Below, in pieces: positions 9,101 through 15,326 of a DNA stretch of 15,326 nt (position 1 is its first letter; the number at the start of each line of letters is the position of its first letter). The translations under genes were made by a program, and so were the position numbers. Source of the DNA: Acidobacteriota bacterium (GTDB lineage Bacteria; Acidobacteriota; Blastocatellia; Pyrinomonadales; Pyrinomonadaceae); contig JAFBAJ010000810.1 in the NCBI GenBank assembly GCA_019247865.1, forward strand, positions 1-15,326, read 5' to 3'. Below the pieces are notes generated by a model. That model did no database searches, was not told where the DNA came from, and was given only the letters and a program-made list of their open reading frames with translations.

Positions 9101-9458
9101 TCGCAGCCGTCGTCGCTTCGGCGCGGCTCTGCTCCAGCGCCATCTCCTGTCGCTTCATGGCGTAGATGGCGCGGATGCGCGCGTCCGGCCGTGGATACGG
9201 AAGGCCGCGCAGAAAATCGATCTGCTCTTCGCGCTTGAGCAGGAACGCCTGCTTGTCGACGGTCACGCCCGGAATCGAAGGCAGGTCAGGGTCTTCGCCC
9301 TCCTCCTCATCCTGATCCCGGTCCCGAGGAAGGGCGGCCTTATTCTCCGTCTCCTTAGGCGACTCCTGCTCCTTGCGAGCTGTCTGCGCGCCGGTCGGCC
9401 AGGCAAAAGTTGATAGCAGCAGTGCCACCGTCAGCAGCAGAACCAGATTCTTTTTCAT
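6126..9458 (-). CDS. Exported BNR/Asp-box propeller protein with C-terminal VCBS/FG-GAP-like repeats
   Basis: The protein has 1110 residues from the ATG at 9458. GAGGA at 9466-9470 lies seven bases from that ATG and only four from the in-frame GTG at 9461, so the ATG is preferred. Residues 1-25 are a signal peptide (MKK, hydrophobic LVLLLTVALLL, cleavage near GAQ). A charged Glu/Asp-rich stretch (about 30-55) follows. Residues about 110-835 carry sortilin/BNR-type blades: VYVGTAQGGLYRTLDGGTTW, IWKSTNAGVNYTSL, VYRSRDGGQTWTPF, closing with ATHGRGMYELDL. From about 838 to the end there are six repeats of ~45 residues with D.DGDGKTD.AVFRPS...WYI, like those of the downstream gene. No sialidase or glycosidase active site is recognisable. 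Likely a secreted or cell-surface protein of unknown ligand. A strong hairpin terminator follows the stop. Confidence 0.9.
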   Translation of the reverse strand: MKKNLVLLLTVALLLSTFAWPTGAQTARKEQESPKETENKAALPRDRDQDEEEGEDPDLPSIPGVTVDKQAFLLKREEQIDFLRGLPYPRPDARIRAIYAMKRQEMALEQSRAEATTAATWRPIGPAPIPNGQTQGTTSAVSGRVSAIAIHPTNPNIVYVGTAQGGLYRTLDGGTTWTPLMDGALSLVIGAIAIAPSDPTIVYVGTGESTLSGLSFFGVGIYRITTADTTPVVAGPIGLDGLGNDVFLGRAISEIQVHPTNPNIIFASTTSGIAGISGSQPNVAAPRGLYRSTDALSGSPTFTKLTVATAAGGDRSITDIVMEPGNPNRLIAAVYGLAGTGDGGIYLTTNALDAAPTFTQTLMTGTAADFVRSELAINKVGGVVTVLAATGTSNGQLLKSVDGGATWPTTLTAVNGFCTTQCFYDIAVSMDPTNANVIYLGGAAGNNILKKSTNGGTSFTITNTGLHADSHAVEVAPSDPNIVYFGCDGGIWKSTNAGVNYTSLNNSTFSATQFVSIALHPVDRYFTIGGTQDNGTEFLRPDNTWVRAVAGDGGRTVIDQNATNNVNVTMYHTFFNQPNNQIGFNRITTVNPTGTTQNGSFLGCTGTSSNNGIGCSDQVLFYAPMVRGPGTPNTLYFGTDRLYRSVNQGTTMTVASQTFGARVSAIGISPQNDNVRLVGLTNGQVFTTNGGSSTLTEITGPIPAGKYVARAVFDPNNVDVAYVTLSGFGIADGEHIWKTTNLSTASPSWTRAGFGIPDVPVSAFVIDPDNPSTLYAGTDIGVYRSRDGGQTWTPFSNGLPRIAIFDMEIHKVHRFLRIATHGRGMYELDLRTANSAAVADFDGDGKSDVSVFRPSNGGWYILRSTDNGFVAQAFGQNGDKITPGDFDGDGKTDLAVFRPSDNNWYLMKSSNGAFSATQFGQSADVPVASDYDGDGKTDIAVFRPGDSTWYIQQSTAGFRAQPWGMAGDNPAPGDYDGDGKTDFAVFRPSNGTWYILQSSTGAVRAEAFGMQDDKTVAGDYDGDGKTDLAVFRASNRTWYLQQSTAGFSAAPFGLSTDVPAPGDFDGDGKTDLAVFRPTDGTWYIQQSANGFRANQFGMNGDVPVPAGYVP

Positions 9459-9539
9459 CACAACATCCTCTTGAAGAGATAACGATAGAGCGGCAGGTGC
9501 GCGGAATTCTACAGCATTATCGAGCCAGAAGCGAAATCT

Positions 9540-10976
9540 TCAGGCGGGCAGACTGATCCCGCTGGAGCTTAAATCCTCTGCGGTCGGGATGTCCGCGCCC
9601 TCTATGGTCGAGAGGATTTCGGGCGTCACGTTCGGCAGGGTGACGATGCGGTTGGCCTGTTTGCTGATGGACATCTCGAAGAGGTTGCGCGCGGTGCGCG
9701 CGTTGCCGAAGGATTCGTCGCGCGCGAGCGTGAGCAGCTTGAACATCTCCGTCAGCTTCTCTTCCGCTTCCGCCGTCAGCTTGAAGGAGGCTTTGGCGGC
9801 AAAGCCTCTGAAGATTTTGACCAGCTCGGCGGGCTCGTAATCCTCGAAGTGAAAAAATTTATTGAAGCGCGAGCGCAGCCCCGGATTCGACGCGATGAAG
9901 TCGTCCATCTTCTCCGTGTAACCTGCGACGATGACGATCAGGTCGTGCCGGTGGTCTTCCATCAGCTTGAGCAGGGTCTCGACCGCCTCCTGCCCGAAGT
10001 CGTTGCCGCGCCCTTCGGGATTGAGCGCGTACGCCTCGTCTATGAAGAGCACGCCGCCGAGCGATTGCTGCACAACCTCTTTCACCTTGAGCGCCGTCTG
10101 CCCGACGTAACCCGCGACGAGCCCCGCGCGATCCGTCTCGACCAGATGCCCGCGACTCGCAATTTTAAGCGTGCGATAGATCTGCGCGAGCAGGCGCGCG
10201 ATGGTCGTCTTGCCGGTTCCAGGATTGCCGTAAAAAACCAGGTGGCGCGAGATGGGCAGCGGCGCTAAGCCCTGCTCCTCGCGCATCGCCTGCACCTTGA
10301 GAAAATTGACCAACTGCCGCACGTCTGCTTTCACGCGCTCCAGACCGACGAGCGAATCCAGCTCCGTCAACAACTCTTCGAGCGGTCGCGGCGGTTCAAC
10401 ATCTTCGACAGCAACCTCTTCATGCGCCTCTTCTTCCTCAGTCGCAGAAATTTTTCCCTCTGCCTCCGGCGGCTCGCCTCCGCGCGGGTAGAGCGTCTGT
10501 TTGAACTTCAGGAGGGCGGCGGCCTCAGCCTTCGTCACCGTGCCGTCGGATTTGATGACGAGATTGGCGAACTGAAAGAGCGCGTGGCGCGCGCGGTCTG
10601 CGTAGTTGAAGCCGAAGCGGCGGTCGTACTCTTCAAGATATGAGACGAGCGCGGGCGTGCGTTCGAGCCTGTGCGAGATACGCTCGTCAAAGTTCTGCTG
10701 CGTGGGCAGCGGGAAAGCTCCTCTTTCATACTTGAAGTCGAACCACTGACAGATCGCCTCGTAGTATCGCTCCTTCTCTTCGAGCGAGCAGGCGCGCACG
10801 TCCACGAAGCGCCGCGCGATGGAGATGAGCTGGTTCTCAAAGACCAGCCGCGCGTCCGGCGGCGGCTCCGCCCCGCGCCAGACCGAACGAATGCTCAGCT
10901 CCAACGGCAGGTACAGTTCGGCGAAAGATTTTTTGAGAGCTGCGATCAGAGGCTTGATGTCAGGACTCACGGGCAC
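9540..10976 (-). CDS. CbbX/SpoVK-type AAA+ ATPase with TerB-like N-terminal region
   Basis: The protein has 478 residues and starts at GTG 10976. GAGGAG at 10985-10990 lies eight bases upstream and no ATG competes. Residues 123-165 (ALFQFANLVIKSDGTVTKAE) resemble a TerB-like helical domain with an acidic SDGxVTxxE loop. An acidic linker (174-200, EEEEAHEEVAVEDVEPP) follows. The AAA+ module starts near 205. It has Walker A GNPGTGKT (250-257), a pore-loop-like AGYVGQTA, Walker B GVLFIDEA (D313, E314), a sensor-1 region (VIVAGYTEKM), the arginine motif NPGLRSRF and a helical lid with NARTARN. This is the CFXQ/CbbX family, which includes rubisco activase CbbX, SpoVK and the AAA part of EccA; these remodel protein partners. 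No rubisco, spore or type VII genes are nearby, so the substrate is unknown. The gene follows the SDR gene by 86 bases that hold a long hairpin. Confidence 0.92.
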   Translation of the reverse strand: MPVSPDIKPLIAALKKSFAELYLPLELSIRSVWRGAEPPPDARLVFENQLISIARRFVDVRACSLEEKERYYEAICQWFDFKYERGAFPLPTQQNFDERISHRLERTPALVSYLEEYDRRFGFNYADRARHALFQFANLVIKSDGTVTKAEAAALLKFKQTLYPRGGEPPEAEGKISATEEEEAHEEVAVEDVEPPRPLEELLTELDSLVGLERVKADVRQLVNFLKVQAMREEQGLAPLPISRHLVFYGNPGTGKTTIARLLAQIYRTLKIASRGHLVETDRAGLVAGYVGQTALKVKEVVQQSLGGVLFIDEAYALNPEGRGNDFGQEAVETLLKLMEDHRHDLIVIVAGYTEKMDDFIASNPGLRSRFNKFFHFEDYEPAELVKIFRGFAAKASFKLTAEAEEKLTEMFKLLTLARDESFGNARTARNLFEMSISKQANRIVTLPNVTPEILSTIEGADIPTAEDLSSSGISLPA

Positions 10977-11078
10977 AAGATTTTCTCCTCTTTGCGCCTT
11001 TGCGCCTTTGCGGGAAACTTATTCTCCCGCAAAGGCGCAAAGGCGCAAAGAAAAAAATGTGTTTATTTTTTGTGCCCG
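10970..11078 (-). promoter_or_regulatory. Predicted mRNA structure masking the AAA+ start; possible translational coupling
   Basis: On the minus-strand transcript, CGGGCACAA (11078-11070, the last codons of the SDR gene) is exactly complementary to TTGTGCCCG (10978-10970), which contains the GTG start of the AAA+ gene. Nested inside are a run of seven U (11057-11051), able to pair with AGGAGAA of the ribosome site through A-U and G-U pairs (10989-10983), and then a perfect 26-bp hairpin. Start and ribosome site would both be hidden unless ribosomes translating the SDR end open the outer stem. The complementarity is seen directly; the coupling role is inference. Confidence 0.5.
10990..11050. 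repeat. Perfect 26-bp GCAAAGGC-family inverted repeat
   Basis: The arm 10990-11015 (starting CTTTGCGCCTTTGCGCC) is the exact reverse complement of 11025-11050, with the nine bases AACTTATTC as loop. It consists of eight-base CGCAAAGG-like units and belongs to the same family as the hairpin at 6048-6119. It lies between the SDR stop and the AAA+ start, with its foot touching the AAA+ ribosome binding site. On the minus strand no T-run follows, so it is not a classic terminator in that direction. On the plus strand seven A follow. Confidence 0.88.
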
Positions 11079-12082
11079 TTGCCGTTTCCGCGCAGGAGGG
11101 TTGCGAGGGCGAGGCCGGAGCCGAAGAGGAGCGCGCCCGTGAGGAGCGGATGCAGGCTCGCTTTCGTGTAGAGGCTGCTTTCGGCGACGTGGCCCGAATA
11201 GCCGCCGCGCTCTTCGAGTTCACCGGACGGAAAGTAGAGTCCTTCTCTGCGCGAAGCCGAGGCGGGTTTGTCCGTCTGTTGCAGGTCGAACATCGTCCGC
11301 TCCATCACCTTGTCGGTCAGGCGCGGCGCGTGCTCGCCCATCGAAGAGAGCGCGCGGCCGCCGCCGCCGACGTAGACATCACGTTCCGGATGCTCCGCGC
11401 AATGCAGGATGGCTTCGGCGACCGTTTCGGGCGCGTAGACGGGCGGCGGATTCTGCGGCTCGACCGCGAGATAATTCTTCGCGTGCTCGCGGTACGGCGT
11501 ATCAATCGCGCTCGGCTTGATGAGCGTGACGGAGATGGGCGCGCCTTCTTCTTCGAGCTCCATCCGGAGCGCGTCGGTGTAGCCTTTGACCGCGTGCTTC
11601 GACGCGCAGTACGTGCCCTGCAAAGGAATGGCGCGATCCGAGAGGACGCTGCCGATGTTGATGAGCGCGCCGCCGCGCTGCCTGAGATGTTCGCACGCGA
11701 CGCGCGAGCCGTGCACGAGGCCCCAGTAGTTGGTCTCGAAGAGCTGGCGATGATCGTCCACGGAAACGTCGAGCACGCGCCCGTAGATCGAGACGCCGGC
11801 GTTGTTGACCCACGTATCGAAGCCGCCGAAGCGCTCAACGGCTGCGCGCGCGATGCGCTCGATCTCTTCCTCCTGCGTCACGTCCGCGTCGACAAAAGTC
11901 GCTTCGCCGCCGCCGGCCTTGATCTCGTCCACCAGCTCGCGCAGGGCCTCTTCGTTGCGCGCGGCGAGGACGAGCCGCGCGCCCCTCTGCGCAGCCATCC
12001 GCGCCGTCACGAGGCCGATGCCGCTCGACGCGCCGGTGATGACGATGACCTGTTCATTCAATCGCTTGAGTCGCACATTCAT
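11063..12082 (-). CDS. Short-chain dehydrogenase/reductase with C-terminal membrane anchor
   Basis: The protein has 339 residues from the ATG at 12082 (MNVRLKRLN). GAGGAG at 12091-12096 lies eight bases upstream; a longer frame up to 12169 would overlap the upstream gene and is rejected. Classical SDR signatures are present: TGASSGIG nucleotide-binding loop (16-23), DADVT (65-69), NNAG (93-96), catalytic Ser145, Tyr158 and Lys162 (YCASK), and the KPSAIDTP segment. It would oxidise or reduce an alcohol/carbonyl using NAD(P); Arg42-Asn43 after the second strand is compatible with NADPH. Beyond the usual ~250-residue core there are about 90 extra residues ending in a hydrophobic helix (312-330, PLLTGALLFGSGLALATLL) and a basic tail, suggesting attachment to the inner membrane. 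It is 22 bases downstream of the DUF2231 gene and likely co-transcribed. Substrate unknown. Confidence 0.92.
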   Translation of the reverse strand: MNVRLKRLNEQVIVITGASSGIGLVTARMAAQRGARLVLAARNEEALRELVDEIKAGGGEATFVDADVTQEEEIERIARAAVERFGGFDTWVNNAGVSIYGRVLDVSVDDHRQLFETNYWGLVHGSRVACEHLRQRGGALINIGSVLSDRAIPLQGTYCASKHAVKGYTDALRMELEEEGAPISVTLIKPSAIDTPYREHAKNYLAVEPQNPPPVYAPETVAEAILHCAEHPERDVYVGGGGRALSSMGEHAPRLTDKVMERTMFDLQQTDKPASASRREGLYFPSGELEERGGYSGHVAESSLYTKASLHPLLTGALLFGSGLALATLLRGNGNGHKK

Positions 12083-12104
12083 GTAAGAGTCTCCTCTGCT
12101 TCTT

Positions 12105-12614
12105 TTAAGCCCGTCCCGCGCCGGAAGCCTTCTCGCTCGCCGGTCTGCCCGAAAGTGAATTGGGCGCATCGAGATGCGCGCCCGGATGAACGCTGACGCC
12201 GAGCCGCTCGACCAGCTCTCCGCCGAGCCAGCCCGTGAGCATCGCGAGCCCCGCGCCCGCGAACGACAACACGTGCTCGATCAGCTCCGGCCGCTCCGGA
12301 GCGTCGCGCCGCAGATACCAGCTCGCGGCGAAGAGGAGCAGCACCACGACGTTGCCTGCTCCGTGCAGCAATCCGACCGACTTGGCGCGCGTCCCCTGCG
12401 GAATCGCGAACCAGTCGACCCAGCCCGGCAGCGCGGCCACGAGGCCGCCCACCAGCCCCGCCGCCATCATCCAGTAAGCCACCACAGCCATCTGCGGATT
12501 GCCCCAGATCAGATAGATGAGATCGAAGACGACCGCCGTCGCCAGCAGTCCGAGCGGGAACACGATCAGGATCGGATGCATCCCGTGCCCAAAAATCCTG
12601 GCCTTGCTTTCCAT
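12105..12614 (-). CDS. DUF2231 family membrane protein
   Basis: The protein has 169 residues and starts at ATG 12614 with AAGGAGG at 12618-12624, only three bases from the start, which is a rather short gap. The GMHPILIVFPLG motif (11-22) is the hallmark of DUF2231. Four hydrophobic helices are visible: about 14-36, 43-66, 79-99 and 115-138. His13, His84 and His114 in or near helices would allow metal or haem binding as suggested for this cytochrome b561-like fold, but that is inference. The tail (140-169) is polar and Gly/Ser-rich, probably cytoplasmic or disordered. DUF2231 proteins have no settled function. The close SDR gene suggests a membrane redox pair. Confidence 0.88.
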   Translation of the reverse strand: MESKARIFGHGMHPILIVFPLGLLATAVVFDLIYLIWGNPQMAVVAYWMMAAGLVGGLVAALPGWVDWFAIPQGTRAKSVGLLHGAGNVVVLLLFAASWYLRRDAPERPELIEHVLSFAGAGLAMLTGWLGGELVERLGVSVHPGAHLDAPNSLSGRPASEKASGAGRA

Positions 12615-12769
12615 AATCCTCCTTGTCTGTGGCCGGGGAGAGAAAGGAATTTCGGGGGCTCAGCTTTGCAGCCTACTGGCAGTGAATGCTTGGAGTGTAA
12701 AGAAGATGACAAGAAAGTGTGGCAGCGGATAAGAAGAGGAAGTTGATTGTGCCGCGTGCATGCGCGGAC

Positions 12770-13753
12770 TTACCGATCATCCTGACGAGCGATCCGGGCA
12801 GGGACCAGTCCTGCCCCTACAATTTTTGTGCGCGCGGCGTAGAGGTCTGCTTCGCCGTGCGGGCGCGTGTTCCAGCGCTTGTGTATCCAGAGCCACTGTT
12901 CCGGATAGCGCCGCACGTACTTTTCGATGACCTGCGTGATGCGCGCGGTCAGGGCGCGCACGTCCTCTTCCGGGTCGTCGCTGCGCGTGATGTCGACGGG
13001 CGGTTCGATGTGCAGGAGAAAGCGCCCGCGCTCTTCATCCCACGGCGCGAAGACGGGAAGCACGGCCGCGTCCGTTCTCAGGGCGAGCGTGGCGAGGCTC
13101 GAAGTGGTCGAAGCCGGGATGCCGAAGAAGTCCACGAAGACGCCTTCGTGCGGCTGCGTGTTGAGGTCGACGAGGATGCCGAGCGTGCCGCCCGAAGAGA
13201 GCGTGCGCAGCATCGGCCGCGCGGCCGCGCGCTTGTCTATCGAGCGATTGCCGAAGCGCGTGCGCGTGCGCTCGACCAGCTCTTCGATGAGCGGATTGTC
13301 TATCCGCCGCGCGAGAAAATCGACGCGATGCCCAAAGGCCGAGAGCGCGAGGCTCGTCAACTCCCACGCGCCCAGATGTCCGGTGAAGAGGATGGTCCCC
13401 TTCCCGCGCGCCTCCGCCGCTTCCAGATGTTCCAGCCCTTCGCACTCGACGAGGCGCGCGAGGCTTTCGGGCGAAGCCTTCTCGAAGTGGCTGAACTCGC
13501 CGAGGAGCCGGCCGAGATTGGCGAAGCAGCCGCGCAGGAGTCGCTCGCGCTCTGTCGCGCTCAGGTCCGGAAAAGCCATTTCGAGATTGCGCGTGCCCGC
13601 GCGCCGCAGCCTGCCGCCGAAGGTGTACGCGATGCGCCCCAGGCCACGCCCGGCCGCGACCGCCACGGCGCGCGGCGCGAGCGAGAGCCCCGTCAACAGC
13701 GTCCGCGCAGCAGCATATTCCAGCGCCGTCTGTACCTTTCCGTGCTTACCCAT
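12770..13753 (-). CDS. LpxL/HtrB-like lysophospholipid (lipid A) acyltransferase
   Basis: The protein has 327 residues from ATG 13753 (MGKHGKVQTA). The frame could open earlier at a TTG (13789), but that lies inside a dispersed repeat and gives an unlikely N-terminus. No clear ribosome site precedes the ATG. The catalytic HX4E box is present (H126-LGAW-E131 in TGHLGAWEL), with the family's second region (GILVDLNTQPHEGVFVDFFG, 192-211) and the C-terminal signature WLWIHKRWNTRP (287-298). These enzymes add a secondary acyl chain to lipid A or a related lipid at the inner face of the inner membrane, using acyl-ACP. Unlike E. coli LpxL there is no strongly hydrophobic N-terminal helix; the first ~35 residues are only moderately so. 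The last ~20 residues (TKIVGAGLVPARIARQDDR) lie past the family's end and come from an inserted palindromic repeat. No other envelope genes are adjacent. Confidence 0.9.
   Translation of the reverse strand: MGKHGKVQTALEYAAARTLLTGLSLAPRAVAVAAGRGLGRIAYTFGGRLRRAGTRNLEMAFPDLSATERERLLRGCFANLGRLLGEFSHFEKASPESLARLVECEGLEHLEAAEARGKGTILFTGHLGAWELTSLALSAFGHRVDFLARRIDNPLIEELVERTRTRFGNRSIDKRAAARPMLRTLSSGGTLGILVDLNTQPHEGVFVDFFGIPASTTSSLATLALRTDAAVLPVFAPWDEERGRFLLHIEPPVDITRSDDPEEDVRALTARITQVIEKYVRRYPEQWLWIHKRWNTRPHGEADLYAARTKIVGAGLVPARIARQDDR
12796..12820. repeat. Palindromic repeat inside the 3' end of the acyltransferase gene
   Basis: GGGCAGG (12796-12802) and CCTGCCC (12810-12816) are inverted copies around a seven-base loop, followed by CTAC. 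Read on the minus strand it gives GTAGGGGCAGGACTGGTCCC, encoding VGAGLVP. From general knowledge, this peptide is a common product of a dispersed GC-rich repeat reading into gene ends in many bacteria. It appears to have replaced the original stop and lengthened the protein. Confidence 0.6.
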
Positions 13754-13780
13754 CGGTATTAGTAAACACGAAAAAAGAGG

Positions 13781-13797
13781 TTCACGCAAAGGCGCAA
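13781..13797. repeat. Half copy of the GCAAAGGC repeat
   Basis: TTCACGCAAAGGCGCAAAGG begins at 13781 and matches the left arm of the hairpin at 6048-6119 for its first 17 bases. No inverted partner follows. It lies in the 111-base space between the divergent acyltransferase and histidine kinase genes, so it could be a decayed or single-arm copy. No confident promoter was seen in this space. Confidence 0.7.
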
Positions 13798-13864
13798 AGG
13801 CGAGACGAAAGCACGGACAGCATGACTTTCAAGCGGGGCTTGAGATAAAATCCGAGGTGAACTT

Positions 13865-15326
<1,462 letters not shown>

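Noticed and set aside
9459..9539. Possible promoter (GATAAT) ahead of the BNR gene
   Set aside because: A GATAAT-like -10 can be found, but no -35 at proper spacing; too weak to annotate.
12083..12169. Longer SDR reading frame starting at 12169
   Set aside because: It would overlap the DUF2231 gene by 65 bases and adds an Arg-rich N-terminus, whereas ATG 12082 has a strong GAGGAG eight bases upstream and begins just before the Rossmann fold.
12615..12769. Possible small gene or terminator between the acyltransferase and DUF2231 genes
   Set aside because: Only a 5-bp palindrome (CCGCG/CGCGG near 12752) and no convincing promoter or coding frame are seen.
13754..13789. Upstream TTG start for the acyltransferase
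   Set aside because: The TTG lies within a dispersed GCAAAGGC repeat and would add MREPLFSCLLIP, which is not part of the family; ATG 13753 is preferred.

Overview
The window is GC-rich chromosomal DNA from a Gram-negative-type bacterium. It carries an LpxL/HtrB-like acyltransferase, exported beta-propeller proteins that end in 'DxDGDGKxDxAVFRP' repeats, TolB-like/TPR signalling modules and a CHASE3 histidine kinase. This mix, with many palindromic intergenic repeats, is what I would expect of an Acidobacteriota genome, perhaps Blastocatellia. That is inference: there is no rRNA or marker gene here.

Layout. (1) 1-3324 (+): the 3' part of a very large gene for a protein built of tandem TolB-like/TPR modules. 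(2) 3325-3784: a 460-base gene-free junction between convergent genes, filled with a 22-bp tandem array, nested palindromic repeats and a 9-bp-unit hairpin. (3) 3785-5962 and 6126-9458 (-): two exported proteins with different N-terminal propellers (delta-60 type and BNR/Asp-box type) but nearly the same C-terminal VCBS/FG-GAP-like repeat block. (4) 9540-10976 (-): a CbbX/SpoVK-type AAA+ ATPase with a TerB-like N-terminal region. (5) 11063-12082 and 12105-12614 (-): a short-chain dehydrogenase with a C-terminal membrane anchor and a DUF2231 membrane protein, 22 bases apart and probably one operon. (6) 12770-13753 (-): the lipid A-type acyltransferase. (7) 13865 to the window end (+): a divergently transcribed CHASE3 histidine kinase, cut by the edge.

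Six genes in a row lie on the minus strand (13753 down to 3785). Only DUF2231-SDR is tight enough to be called an operon. The SDR-to-AAA+ junction is the most interesting regulatory site: a long repeat-derived hairpin is flanked by segments that could pair with both the ribosome binding site and the GTG start codon of the AAA+ gene, while the matching strand lies in the last codons of the SDR gene. This suggests translational coupling. The second recurring theme is long hairpins of short tandem units with 8-9-base loops. Four lie in intergenic spaces and have three unrelated sequences. I see no CRISPR array, tRNA, rRNA, insertion sequence or phage gene, and no single obvious new enzymatic system.
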